NCBI RefSeq assembly: GCF_021462225.1
Contig: NC_061804.1
Span: forward strand, 7,362,740-7,426,739
Direction: 5' to 3'
Source: Girardinichthys multiradiatus
Taxonomy: Eukaryota > Chordata > Actinopteri > Cyprinodontiformes > Goodeidae
Length of the DNA stretch: 64,000 bases
A program made the translations under genes and the position numbers. Shown one piece after another: positions 21,264 to 31,680 of the stretch. The notes under the pieces were generated by a model, which was not told where the DNA came from, made no database searches, and saw only the letters and a program-made list of their open reading frames with translations. Every line of letters starts with the position of its first letter. Position 1 is the stretch's first letter.

Positions 21264-22886
21264 CAGAGCCTTGCGAAAGTACTCGCCCCCCTTGAACTTT
21301 TCAACTTCTTGCCACATTTCAGGCTTCAAACATAAAGATATAAAATTCTATTTCTTTGTGAAGAATCAACAACAAGTGGGACACAATCGTGAAGTGGAAT
21401 TAAATTTATTGGATGTGTCAAACTTGTTTAACAAATAAAAAACTGAAAAGTGGGGCGTGCAATATTATTCGGCCCCCTTGCATTAATACTTTGTAGCGCA
21501 CCCTTTGCTTCAATTACAGCTGCAAGTCGCTTGGGGTTTGTCTCTATCAGTTTTGCACATCGAGAGACTGAAATTCTTGCCCATTCTTCCTTGCAAAATC
21601 GCTTGAGCTCAGTGAGGTTGGATGGAGAGCGTTCGTGAACAGCAGTCTTCAGCTCTTTCCACAGATTCTCGATTGGATTCAGGTCTGGACTTTGACTTGG
21701 CCATTCCAACACCTGGATACGTTTATTTGTGAACCATTCCATTGTAGATTTGGCTTCATGTTTTGGATCATTGTCTTGTTGGAAGATAAATCTCCGTCCC
21801 AGTCTCAGGTCTCTTGAAGACTCCAACAGGTTTTCTTCCAGAATGGTCCTGTATTTGGCCCCATCCATCTTCCCATCAATTTTGACCATCTTCCCTGCTG
21901 ACGAAAAGCAGGCCCAAACCATGATGCTGCCACCACCATGTTTGACAGTGGGGATGGTGTGTTCAGGGTGATGAGCTGTGTTGCTTTTACGCCAAACAGA
22001 TCGTTTTGCATTGTGGCCAAACAGTTTGATTTTGGTTTCATCTGACCAGAGCACCTTCTTCCACATGTTTGGTGTGTCTCCCAGGTGGCTTGTGGCAAAC
22101 TTTAAACGAGACTTTTTATGGATATCTTTGAGAAATGGCTTTCTTCCTGCCACTCTTCCATAAAGGCCAGATTTGTGCAGTGTACGACTGATTGTTGTCC
22201 TATGGACAGACTCTCCCACCTCAGCTGTAGATCTCTGCAGTTCATCCAGAGTGATCATGGGCCTCTTGGCTGCATCTCTGATCAGTCTTCTCCTTGTTCG
22301 AGATGAAAGTTTAGAGGGACGGCCGGGTCTTGGTAGATGTGCAGTGGTCTGATACTCCTTCCATTTCAATATGATTGCTTGCACAGTGCTCCTTGGGATG
22401 TTTAAAGCTTGGGAAATCTTTTTGTATCCAAATCCGGCTTTAAACTTCTCCACAACAGTATCTCAGACCTGCCTGGTGTGTTCCTTGGTCTTCATGATGC
22501 TCTCTGCGCTTTGAACAGAACCCTGAGACTATCACAGAGCAGGTGCATTTATACGGAGACTTGATTACACACAGGTGGATTCTATTTATCATCATCAGTG
22601 ATTTGGGACAACATTGGATCATTCAGAGATCTTCACTGAACTTCTGGAGTGAGTTTGCTGCACTGAAAGTGAAGGGGCCGAATAACATTGCACGCCCCAC
22701 TTTTCAGTTTTTTATTTGTTAAACAAGTGTGACACATCCAATAAATTTCATTCCACTTCACGATTGTGTCCCACTTGTTGTTGATTGTTCACAAAAAATT
22801 TGAATTTTATATCTTTATGTTTGAAGCCTGAAATGTGGCAAGAGGTTGAAAAGTTCAAGAGGGCCGAGTACTTTTGCACAGCACTG
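21264..22886 (-). mobile_element. Tc1/mariner element, near complete (copy B)
   Basis: This is a 1,623-bp element between TA dinucleotides (21262-21263 and 22887-22888). Left end CAGAGCCTTGCGAAAG, right end the reverse complement of CAGTGCTGTGCAAAAG. It has inverted repeats of about 215 bp with the same double CCCCCTTG repeat as copy A (7536-9165). The two copies have the same orientation and lie 13.7 kb apart. Small differences include a 6-bp and a 1-bp indel in the transposase. Confidence 0.93.
21428..22495 (-). pseudogene. Tc1 transposase with a stop at codon 11 and C-terminal frameshift (copy B)
   Basis: From the ATG at 22495 the frame meets the same TGA at codon 11 as copy A. From codon 15 it is open to 21428. 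Both HTH modules, the GRPSK linker, and the catalytic Asp (LWSDETK), Asp (FQQDNDPKH) and Glu ([10 protein letters not shown]) are intact. Relative to copy A it lacks two residues in the SSAGTRKM segment. Near the end, loss of one base after KG changes the normal GGATKY terminus into an 18-residue extension that reads into the left inverted repeat. About 4% of residues differ from copy A. Confidence 0.9.
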
Positions 22887-23085
22887 TACGTTTGCAACAT
22901 TCTATTGTATTAACACCCACCAATATGCTCACTCTGATGATGATCAGTTACTGAAGTGCATTTGATCAGCAGCACTTTGCAGCTAATTTCTCTTTTAAAT
23001 CCCATGGAAGCAGCGAGGGTCTATTCAAACATAGCTTTTCCATTGTGGCTTCATTTTTCTTTCATAAATTATAGTGTGAAACAAA

Positions 23086-24524
23086 ATGTCTTACTCTGTA
23101 CACTCCCAGTTAGATTTAAATAATTTCACAACCCAGTAAAGACCAGATCATTTTTATCATGTGCTGATACATAAAACCCAAGCATCGGGAGAGAGAATGT
23201 GACTGAGGCAATTTCAGCCTGATAGAAATGATTAATCTGAGTGTTAGCATCCCGTCATTAACAAAGACGGACAAAGACAAAAAGGATGAAGGGGGAAGGG
23301 GGATTAAAAATGACCTCCTCCCCATGCCCTCCCCTTCAGTTGGTGGATAATGACTCTTGATGGGACATGGATGCATGAGGAGGGTGAGAGGTTAAGGGTG
23401 AGGTAGGGCAGCAGGTGTGACTGTCATAACCAATATCTGACATGCAACTTGTGCTCTAATATTTGCATACACACACAAACACACACACTCGGGCTTAAAG
23501 GAAACCTTAAATTTTTTTTTTTGTACCCTGTACCCTCCTTTCCTCCCTCACTCTCAGTCAGCCTCCTTATCCCTCCCATCTCACTCCATCCACTCCCTTC
23601 TCCCCTTTACTTACACTACCCCTGATTTCCTTCCTTATGTCTGCAACCTGTCTTTCTTCTTCCCTCCAACCTCCTTTCTCCGTCTTTCCACAACCTCCCT
23701 CTTTTACCCTCTCCACACTTGTCATCCCGATTATGCAAATGAGTGTTTGTGGTGGGGCCCTAAAAAGCTGATTTGGGCTGAGGAGCCCCTTGATTGTGAC
23801 ATGGCTATCCCACAGAGGCCAGCAGGAGGGCGGCATTTGCACACGCGTGTGCATGTGTGTGCAATTTGTGTCAGTATTCCAAGAACGGCAGTGTCCATGA
23901 CCTGTTTGTGTTTGTGTGTGTGTGATTCATGGAAATCTGTGTGCATAATCATATTCGTGTGCGCATGTGAGAGTGCTTCTGAGCATGGAGGGCAGGCGAG
24001 AGTGCACAATGGTGAGCTACTTAGTGATGGCCCATATGTGTGTTTGTTTATGTCTTAATGGAGAGACATGGCAGTGGTCTGAACAGAATCAGAGAGGCAT
24101 CGCTGTTTGCTACACACACATGTTACAGTAGTTTTAAATGAAATATGCACAAGCCACACTTCATGTCCAGCCGAGAGGCTCAGCTGCTACTCTGTTTTAT
24201 ATGCACAGTGTTGGGAGGTAAGGGTACCCAAGACCAGTACTGATCAGATTTACCTTATTATGAGCTTTGATAAATCTCTCCAAATGTCGAGGCAAATCAT
24301 TAAACTCATGGTTGGGTGTTTGTCCTCCTGTGTAGCCCTTTTTTTTTTTTTTACCTCTGTCACTTACCAATAAAGATTTTAGTGCAAAAGAAGGGGTTGG
24401 TGTTTTTAGTGACATTTGACTTATGCTGTGACTGGATATTGAGCCCCTTCTAATTTGTTTGGAATGGGTAGGGGATTCTGGCAATGAGCTTCAGCATGCA
24501 TCCAGAATGAGAGTTACCGCTATA
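23086..24524. other. Intergenic DNA with short CA/TG tracts and a repeat-free block
   Basis: CA-rich tract near 23470-23490, T run at 23512-23522, pyrimidine-rich 23540-23710, TG-rich 23845-23930 and T run at 24337-24353. Frames in it are composition artefacts. The block at 23725-23840 is described separately. Confidence 0.45.
23725..23840. promoter_or_regulatory. Candidate conserved non-coding element with POU octamer
   Basis: It contains a perfect octamer ATGCAAAT inside ATTATGCAAATGAG (near 23731-23744), the canonical POU-domain binding site, in a repeat-free context of balanced composition. Site presence is direct; enhancer activity is speculative. Confidence 0.25.
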
Positions 24525-24800
24525 AGTTGAAGGCCATGGTTCTTATGTAGACAAAGAAGGAATGCTCAATGAAAGCTGAGCATCCGTTCCTGCCTCAAGT
24601 GAAGGGGTTCAAGTATATTGGTTTATTGCTCTTGAATTATAGAAGGTGGACGAGATGGATAGATGGATTAGGGCCTCCTCTGCAATGAGGGTTTGGCTTC
24701 GAAGGGCCTAGTCACCCAAGAGGAGCTCGGAGCAGAGCCGCAGCATCCCTGCTTTAAGAGGAGTCAGCGAGGATGGTTCTGGGATCTGGTGGTTTGATGG
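24525..24800 (+). repeat. LINE 3' region fragment (same family as 48170-48694)
   Basis: It reads, in order, AAGGCCATGGTTCTTATG, CCTCAAGTGAAGGGGTTCAA (a KGFKY-like motif of LINE reverse transcriptase tails), and GAGGAGCTCGGAGCAGAGCC. The last is the conserved LGVEPL stretch of a common fish LINE C-terminus. An internal deletion removes the segment between them. The fossil at 48.2-48.7 kb carries the following part of the same element. Confidence 0.55.
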
Positions 24801-24921
24801 ATTTTGGTGGTTTTCCATTCATGTCCAGCAGGAAGAAGACTCAAAACTCATTGGACAACTGTAAATTCATTTAGGCTTGGGAAGGCCATGTATTTGCTGG
24901 AGAGTGTTACTAGGGAAATAT

Positions 24922-26757
24922 ATCAGAATCAGAATCAGAAAAGCTTTATTGCCAAGTACGTTTTTGGACATACAAGGAATTTGTTTTGGCATAGTCGGTG
25001 CAATACAGTACAAATTAAACAGTACAAACATATCTACAATATAATATAAATATAAGTGCACAGTTTTAAGTGAGTGAGAGTAAATATAGAGCAGTATAAG
25101 ATGCAAGAGCAATACAACAGTGCAGATGATCATTGTGCAAGTAAAGCAGTGCAAGTAAGCAGGAGTCCAAGCTGAGCGTTAATGTAACGCATAGAGTTAC
25201 AGGTTACAGGTGTCCTGTCAGCAAAAAAAGGGGGGTGTGGGTGAAAGGGAGAGTGTCAGTGTGGTTTCCGGGCTTTGTTAACCAGGCTGGTGGCAGATGG
25301 GAAAAAACTGTTCTTGTGGCGTGAGGTTTTGGTCCGGATGGACCGCAGCCTCCTGCCAGAGGGGAGAGTCTCAAAGAGTCTGTGACCGGGGTGGGAGGGA
25401 TCAGCCAGAATCTTCCCTGCCCGCTTCAGGGTCCTGGAGGTGTACAGTTCCTGGAGCGACAGTAGACTGCAGCCAATCACCTTCTCAGCAGACCGAATGA
25501 CACGCTGCAGCCTGCCCTTATCCTTGGCTGTAGCAGCGGCGTACCAGATGGTGATGGAGGAGGTGAGGATGGACTCAATGATGGCTGTGTAGAAGTGCAC
25601 CATCATAGTCTTTGGCAGGTTGAATTTCTTCAGCTGCCGCAGGAAGAACATCCTCTGCTGGGCTTTCTTGATGAGGGAGCTGATGTTTGGCTCCCACTTG
25701 AGATCCTGGGAGATGATGGTTCCCAGGAAGCGGAAAGATTCCACAGTGTCAATTGTGGAGTCACAGAGGGTGATGGGGGCAGGTGGGGCTGGGTTCTGCC
25801 TGAAGTTCACAACCATCTCCACTGTCTTTAGAGCGTTGAGCTCAAGGCTGTTCTGGCTGCACCAGTCCAACAGATGGTCCACCTCCCATCTGTATGCGGA
25901 CTCGTCACCATCAGAGATGAGTCCGATCAGGGTGGTGTCGTCCGCAAACTTCAGAAGCTTGACAGACTGGTGACTGGAGGTGCAGCTGTTGGTGTACAGG
26001 GAGAAGAGCAGAGGAGAGAGAACACAGCCTTGGGGGGAACCGGTGCTGATGGTCAGGGAGTCAGAGACGTGCTTCCCCAGCCTCACGCGCTGCTTCCTGT
26101 CAGACAGGAAGTCAGTGATCCACCTGCAGGTGGAGTCGGGCACACTCAGCTGGGAGAGCTTCTCCTGTAGCAGAACTGGGACGATGGTGTTGAAGGCAGA
26201 GCTGAAATCCACAAACAGGATCCTGGCATAGGTTCCTGTGGAGTCCAGGTGCCGGAGGATGAAGTGAAGGGCTAGGTTGACTGCATCATCTACAGACCTG
26301 TTGGCTCTGTAGGCAAACTGCAGGGGGTCAAGGAGGGGGTCGGTGATGTCTTTTAGGTGTGAGAGCACAAGGCGCTCAAAGGACTTCATCACCACAGAGG
26401 TCAGGGCGACGGGTCTGAAGTCATTAAGCCCTGTGGTCCTTGGCTTCTTGGGAACAGGGACGATGGTGGAGGACTTGAAGCAGGCTGGCACATGACATGT
26501 CTCCAGTGAGGTGTTAAAAATGTCTGTGAAGACTGGAGACAGCTGATCAGCGCAGTGCTTCAGGCTGGCTGGTGAGACAGAATCCGGACCAGCAGCTTTC
26601 CGGGGGTTCTGTCTCCTGAAGAGTTTGTTGACGTCCCTCTCCTGGATGGAAAGAGCCGTCCTCGGCGTGGGTAGGGGGCTGGTGGGGGGGAACTTCAGGG
26701 TGGGGGTTGGAGGTGCCAAGGCCCCTCTTGAGCTTTCCCTCTTTACCTCCAAAACTA
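24922..26757 (-). mobile_element. L2-type LINE, 5'-truncated, intact 3' end
   Basis: On the minus strand this is the last ~1.8 kb of an L2-family non-LTR retrotransposon: an open reverse transcriptase followed by a 330-bp 3' untranslated region. It ends in GGCAATAAAGCTTTTC and a (TGATTC)n tail (24922-24940), the tail type L2 elements use instead of poly(A). The endonuclease domain is missing through 5' truncation, the usual outcome of target-primed reverse transcription. No clear target duplication is visible. A related 5'-truncated copy sits at 36585-37424 and a decayed one at 42465-43742. Confidence 0.85.
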
Positions 26758-26854
26758 ATCTTGGATAGATGGATGGATAGGATAAAATCCAAGATGGAAT
26801 TATCAAAGATGAGCCCTGCATGTTTTCGGTGGATAAAGTTACTCTAAAAAACAA
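25256..26854 (-). CDS. L2 LINE reverse transcriptase, open 532-codon frame (partial ORF2)
   Basis: The frame is open without a single stop over 532 codons. Element-derived sequence begins near residue 33; the first ~30 residues come from flanking DNA, so the ATG is not native. Motifs in order: GPDSVSPA (about 89-96), NDFRPVALTS (144-153), catalytic Asp in LFVDFSSAFN (213-222), GSPQGCVLSPLLF (272-284), the catalytic FADD box (303-306), then FRFLGT and a C-terminal region with SGRRLR and FFPSA. It would copy LINE RNA at a nicked target site, but without the endonuclease and native start it cannot act alone. The openness suggests a fairly recent insertion. Confidence 0.85.
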   Translation of the reverse strand: MFFRVTLSTENMQGSSLIIPSWILSYPSIYPRLVLEVKRESSRGALAPPTPTLKFPPTSPLPTPRTALSIQERDVNKLFRRQNPRKAAGPDSVSPASLKHCADQLSPVFTDIFNTSLETCHVPACFKSSTIVPVPKKPRTTGLNDFRPVALTSVVMKSFERLVLSHLKDITDPLLDPLQFAYRANRSVDDAVNLALHFILRHLDSTGTYARILFVDFSSAFNTIVPVLLQEKLSQLSVPDSTCRWITDFLSDRKQRVRLGKHVSDSLTISTGSPQGCVLSPLLFSLYTNSCTSSHQSVKLLKFADDTTLIGLISDGDESAYRWEVDHLLDWCSQNSLELNALKTVEMVVNFRQNPAPPAPITLCDSTIDTVESFRFLGTIISQDLKWEPNISSLIKKAQQRMFFLRQLKKFNLPKTMMVHFYTAIIESILTSSITIWYAAATAKDKGRLQRVIRSAEKVIGCSLLSLQELYTSRTLKRAGKILADPSHPGHRLFETLPSGRRLRSIRTKTSRHKNSFFPSATSLVNKARKPH

Positions 26855-26859
26855 CAGGC

Positions 26860-27884
26860 TGAATGTCAGTTGATCATCTGAGCACAGCTGCTACACATCC
26901 ATTACAATTTTCCAGAAAGAAATAAAAAAACATAACTTGAGCTGCCTTTTTCTTCGTCTGTTTGCTGATTCTCTTCATTGTCTCAGACTTGTTAAAAAGA
27001 TCTTATATCTGTTTGGTGCTGATTGGATCAGACATTCCTTGAAGTTGCTGCTCTGTACTTTCTGCATTGGTTTCATTCTTTCTCTCTCCTTTCCTTCTGT
27101 TTTTCAACCTCACTCTTTCAACTGCTGCCCTGTCCTACTTTCAGAAGGATTCCTTCTTTGCATCTGACAGCAAGTTTAAAGGAAATTAATATTTCAGACG
27201 ACAAAGACATTAGGGTTTTCATTTGATGTCTTTATTGCTGCTGGTAATAGTGGGATGTGTCCGTAACTGATGCACCTCAAGTCTGAATTACAGCCGTCTA
27301 CATTTTGTTTCATCAAATTGCTGGAAATCTTACAGAGAAAAGACCAGAGGAGAAAGTCATAGGCAATGATACTGCTGAACAAAGCTTTAAATTTCAAATA
27401 GATTCAGCCTATTAATTTTTAAAGTGCCTGTCTTATTTCGCAGACAATGATTAAATATTGTCTTTGCGTTAATTCAAAAACCCTGGCCGATTCTTCTCCA
27501 TTTATGATCTTGTTCTTCAAGAGAGGCAAGTAATGTAGAAATGGAGTTTAGTCTTAGAAACTTCTTGATATCACGTCTCCTTGGGCTGATTTTGTGGGGA
27601 AGACATATACGAACAACAAAATGTGTTCCCGTTGTCATCTCTCTGAAACCCTTATACACAAACCCTCTCACACTAATGACAAGATACACAAAAATATACA
27701 TTATATCTGATGTTAATTCTATTTTGTATATTTCTTTCAGTCTTGGGTAGTTTTCAAACTGTACATTTTCCATTGCCAAGATCATCAATAAAGTTTAATC
27801 TGATTTAAGTAAAGCAATTTCTCTTCATTATTTCACTGTTAAGTCCAGAAAATTATAAAAAAATTTCCTTCTTACTTATAAGGC
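26860..27884. other. Unassigned intergenic DNA
   Basis: Overlapping short frames at 26937-27226 and 27474-27788 lack family resemblance. The region is A/T-rich. Confidence 0.45.
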
Positions 27885-28190
27885 TGTTAAAAATAAAGCA
27901 CCATTATATCTAGGTTTACTGGTGGTTCCTACAGTTTCTAAAAGATGAATGGGAGGCCAATCTTTTAGTTATCAGGCTCATCTCCTGTAGAACCAGTCCT
28001 GGGTTTTGTCCATGAGGCAGACACCCTGTGTACTTTTAAGACTAGGCTTCTTTTTTGATCAAACTTGTAGTTAAAGTGATTTTAAGCTAGTAAACAACTA
28101 CAGAAAGACTCAGCAGTTTACTGGAATCTGTAAATGTTACAAGGCACTAAATCCTAAGCACTATGGAAAAGTGGGTGAACAGGACCTTTT
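27885..28190 (+). repeat. LINE 3' region fragment, plus strand
   Basis: CTAGGTTTACTGGTGGTTCC, GATGAATGGGAGGCCAATC, CATGAGGCAGACACC and TTTAAGACTAGGCTTC appear in this order, as in the C-terminal end of a widespread fish LINE. The downstream 3' module of what I believe is the same family is present at 28885-29325 (inverted) and 42952-43524. Confidence 0.5.
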
Positions 28191-28884
28191 ATGATGAGAC
28201 CATATCACATAAAGTCAGCTCCAAAAACAGCTTTCTGTTAATTCATTAATCAACATGGTCCTGACAGAATCCTTTTTTAACTAACAAGGCTAATGACCCA
28301 AAATCTTCTGATTTTCCCCCACAGTTTATTTCTTTAAAATCAGCAGGCGACTGAGAATGATTCCCACAATGCTGTTTGAACCTGACTCCCCCTTACTCCA
28401 TCCAACAGGGATAGAGGAAGGCAGAGGTAAAAATAATTGGAGAGCGTTGTTTCCTGTTGCATTGTGTGATAGGTGGGTAACTTTAAAATGGTCTAAGTCA
28501 ATTCAATTGAATCTGTTAGGGTTTTTAATATTTTTATATTGTTTATCACTTGTGTCTGCTCTAAGTGCTTTCTTCCCCCACATGTCATAGGCAAAGAGAT
28601 AAGAGAGAAGGGTGAGTTATGCTATTATCAGCAACATCTAGGGACTGGCACCAATCCTCACTCCTTTCTCTAAAATCAAGACACATGAACCCTAACCTTT
28701 CTGACCCCCCCCCACACACACACACACCTTGAATGTTGTTTGAACTGTGTGTGACCAAGCATGTATAAATAAAGAGGGAGGAGTGTTAATACTTTGTAGT
28801 TTTGCACAGCAGAGTGTGACCTACCCTTGCCGCAAGTATAACTGACTGTGTCGTTTCCTTACCTCTGAGTTGACTAAATAATAC
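28191..28884. other. Unassigned DNA with a C-run/CA repeat
   Basis: A nine-C run followed by (CA)n lies at about 28706-28728. No gene is supported. Confidence 0.5.
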
Positions 28885-29325
28885 CTATCAGAATCATATA
28901 GATTTCAAGTCAGGCACATGCATTCCAATTAATAACTAACCATTGAACAGTACAGTTTGATTCAGTTATTTATTTAAATTGGATAAAAGGTTTTTCTATC
29001 TAAGGAAACCTGGCAGATTGCATCCAGTCAGTGACTTGCAGCATTCCCTCCTCCCGGATGAGCATGTAGAGACAGTGAACAGTCACTGGCGTTGACTTTG
29101 CAGCAATCCCTCATACTGAGCATGCATGTAGCGACAGTGGAGAGGAAAAACTCCCTTTTAACAGGAAGAAACCTCCAGCAGAACCAGGCTCAGTGTGAGC
29201 GGCCATCTGCCACGACCGACTCGGGGTTTGAGGGAACAGAGCAGAGACACAAAGAGAACAAAGAAGCACTGATCCAGGAGTACTTTCTATGGGAAGGAAA
29301 AGTAAATGTAACATGCAATACATAT
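28885..29325 (-). repeat. Retroposon 3' module, minus-strand copy
   Basis: It aligns over about 430 bp, in inverse orientation, with 43020-43480. Shared words include ATTTCAAGTCAGGCACAT, GTCAGTGACTTGCAGCATTC, GCGACAGTGGAGAGG and GGCCATCTGCCACGACC. This copy lacks the terminal ATAAATAAAACTGAATTG tail. It probably derives from the 3' untranslated region of a LINE. It has no coding capacity. Confidence 0.75.
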
Positions 29326-30195
29326 TTGTTTTGTAGTGTCCATTGAGACTAAAGGAGTTTAAAAACACAAATTGACATTTCTGTCTCTTAATAGGTAATT
29401 CCTATAGGGGATGTTGGTACATATAGATCAGCGTAAAAATAGGGTCACCTGAAGAGGTCTGTGGACAAGTGATGTCCTCACAATCTGATTTGAAGAACTT
29501 ATTTTTTTTATATTTTTCCTCATAAAATACATTTTTGGTTGAGTTGTACAGGATATGTTGAGTACATTTGAAATAATGTATTATGGGCTCACTGTCTTAC
29601 ATTCATTAACATGACATTTTACATGTGGTATTAGAGCCACTAAAGTTTTCCCCCTTATTTAAACAAATAATAAAACCAATGCATTTTCCTGTGTTTTCTT
29701 CCTGGGCACTCATTGGGCCTTCTTTGAAAACCTTGAATGTCATGATGGATCTCTTACTAACAGAAACCTCATGCCTAAACTTCCACATTGACCCCATATT
29801 AAATTTAATTAACCTTTCCTGTATTCTCTGCTTCCTCTGTGCAATAGCAGACAATCTTTTCTGAGAAGAACCTGTGTTAGCGTAACAACGTGCCGTGAAT
29901 AATGATGGGCAACTATGCCATCATAGCGTCTTGCCCCGTCTTAATTAACCAATGTCCGATCTCGAGGTGAGGGGAAAAGGTAGCGGAGAATCTTAAACAC
30001 TGAGAAAAGGATAGGAGAAGGAAAGAAAACAGGAGGAGAGAATGTGATAGACGAAGAGAATCATGAGCAGGGTCATCCTCCTTGCTAATTTGCTGACACA
30101 GGGGCACTGAGGAGGGTTGGCCTCCCGATCAGATTGTTTCTTGAAGTAGCAGAGCGAGCTGTAAAAAGAACAAAAGTAACTGTGCCCTGTGAATC
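29326..30195. other. Unassigned intergenic DNA
   Basis: Short complementary open frames at 29606-29864 are chance antisense pairs. No motif or repeat is recognised. Confidence 0.45.
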
Positions 30196-30430
30196 CTGTT
30201 GCCAATTAGTCCGTATCAATAATTAAAAAGCATTGTCTGCACAGGAGCAGGGGCGGCAGATTGAGTTTCCCTCCATCGAGCTACGTTGTTATGACAAGCA
30301 GCGCCTACATAATGATATTAGGCATGAATAATTTAGCTCTGGGTCTGCGTTGCTGCAGGTGACAGGAGGCCTGCGCTTCGGCAGCCGCCAGGTTGCCCAT
30401 TTGCCAATTATTATAGGCCAGAAATCAGAA
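30196..30430. promoter_or_regulatory. Candidate conserved non-coding element with homeodomain sites
   Basis: This is repeat-free, moderately G/C-rich DNA with clustered TAAT cores: GCCAATTAGTCC, CAATAATTAAAAAG, CATGAATAATTTAG and GCCAATTATTATAGGCC. It also holds TGCAGGTGAC (an E-box, CAGGTG). Such clusters are typical of developmental enhancers in vertebrate gene deserts. This is a judgement from composition; no cross-species comparison was possible. Confidence 0.3.
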
Positions 30431-31181
30431 ATGGAGATTGGAAATTGAAAGACGGTGTCAAAGGTGTGTTCTCAGTGTGAGGTGAATGTAAAGAGGAGTG
30501 GGTTTACATGTTGAATCAATCCTTCACAGGCAATAATGTAAATTTAAAAATTATTTTAGTGTTTGGCTTCCAAACACCATTTTGTGCCATTTTGGTGGGA
30601 TTTGTGGGTGGGTGATACAAACAATTTTTTGTTGCATCGACATGGAGACACTTACTCTTCTGAATCAATTAAAAAATGTTGAAACTCATTGATTTTGGTG
30701 TTCATTTATAGCCTTATTTTAGGGAACTGTAAAGTCAAAACTATAAAGCGGTTTAGTGTGAAAACATAACAGAAACTTGAGAGGCTGGCTGAGCAAAAAT
30801 AAATCCTACACCCTCTGTACTTAACGAGGAATGATTTGGTAAAGAGCCCCAACATGTGCAGGTTGTCCAAAGCTAAGCTAAAACACTCTGAATCACAACA
30901 TTTATAAGAAATGACATGGTGTTACCCGAGTTCATACCTGCCCCCGTCAGCCAGACGACCAACGGGCAGGCGATGTCAAAGCTTACTTGGAAAAGCCTAA
31001 GCTAATTACAAAGTTCATAACGGCTTTTACCGCAAAGGGTTTGCAACCCCCAACAGTTAAGGCACTGGAGCACTCAGAACACACTACTAGACCAAAACAA
31101 AGTGGGATCCCCAAAATCAGGTAGGATAGCCCTAGCTCTTCATGAACTCTGGCGACTTTGTCTTGATGTACTGACTGGGCA
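30431..31181. other. Unassigned intergenic DNA
   Basis: No supported gene or repeat; AATTTAAAAATTATTTTAG near 30541 and similar A/T-rich text. Confidence 0.45.
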
Positions 31182-31202
31182 TCTGTTTGTGTGTGTGTGT
31201 GT
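31182..31202 (+). repeat. Short (TG)n tract at the left edge of the tandem module
   Basis: TTTGTGTGTGTGTGTG precedes the GTGAGAACCA-starting module at 31220. Confidence 0.75.
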
Positions 31203-31289
31203 TCCTGTCTTGGCATCACAGTGAGAACCATTTTCCCGATTTCACCATCAAATTGAGGACCGTTTGTACCAAAGTGAGGACATTTTGCT

Positions 31290-31672
31290 GGTCCTCACAA
31301 CCTATTTTGCTAACGGTTAGGTTTAGGACTAAGGTGTGAATTGACTTTAGGTTAAGGTTAGGGTTAGGCATGCACTGGTAATGGTTAGGTTTAGGGTTAT
31401 TGTCAGGGTTAGGGCATAGAAAGGGTTGAAAATGACTGAAAATCAATGGAAGTCAATGGGAGTCAACAGATGGTCCTCACTACATATTTTGCTAACGGTT
31501 AGGTTTAGGACTAAGGTGTGAATTGACTTTAGGTTAAGGTTAGGGTTAGGCATGCACTGGTAATGGTTAGGTTTAGGGTTATTGTCAGGGTTAGGGCATA
31601 GAAAGGGTTGAAAATGACTGAAAATCAATGGAAGTCAATGGGAGTCAACAGATGGTCCTCACTACATATAGC
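31290..31672 (+). repeat. 182-bp tandem duplication with TTAGGG-like words
   Basis: The unit starting GCTAACGGTTAGGTTTAGG at 31309 repeats from 31491, a period of 182 bp, and the two units appear identical by eye. Partial units flank them: TGGTCCTCAC recurs at 31290, 31472 and 31654. Each unit contains AGGTTAAGGTTAGGGTTAGG and GGTTTAGGGTTATTG, resembling degenerate telomere repeats, and a GGTCCTCAC word common in fish TG-associated repeats. The two 61- to 76-codon minus-strand frames with the same peptide are by-products of the duplication. Confidence 0.9.
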
Positions 31673-31676
31673 AAAA

Positions 31677-31680
<4 letters not shown>

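Larger units (their letters stand above)
21064..23085 (-). mobile_element. Older Tc1-like transposon remnant, split by Tc1 copy B
   Basis: The left flank (21064-21262) contains CTTCCAAGGTTGATGGGCAG and CAACAATTGCCTTTTCAAGG. The right flank (22889-23085) continues with GCAACATTCTATTGTATTAA, TGATCAGCAGCAC and CATGGAAGCAGCGAGGG. The same word order occurs without interruption in the fossil at 51640-52420 (CAGCAACAGTTGCTTCTCTA, then GGCATTGTGTTATCATG and so on). The two flanks are therefore halves of one older element, and copy B inserted at a TA inside it. No transposase frame is readable here. Confidence 0.6.

Noticed and set aside
25297..26231. Plus-strand frames of 67-117 codons opposite the L2 reverse transcriptase
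   Set aside because: Antisense to a frame with all reverse transcriptase motifs.
31290..31672. Telomere or subtelomere
   Set aside because: The TTAGGG-like words are degenerate, internal to a 182-bp unit and only two units long; flanking DNA continues normally on both sides.
31290..31672. CRISPR-like array
   Set aside because: Units are contiguous with no unique spacers, and the genome is eukaryotic.
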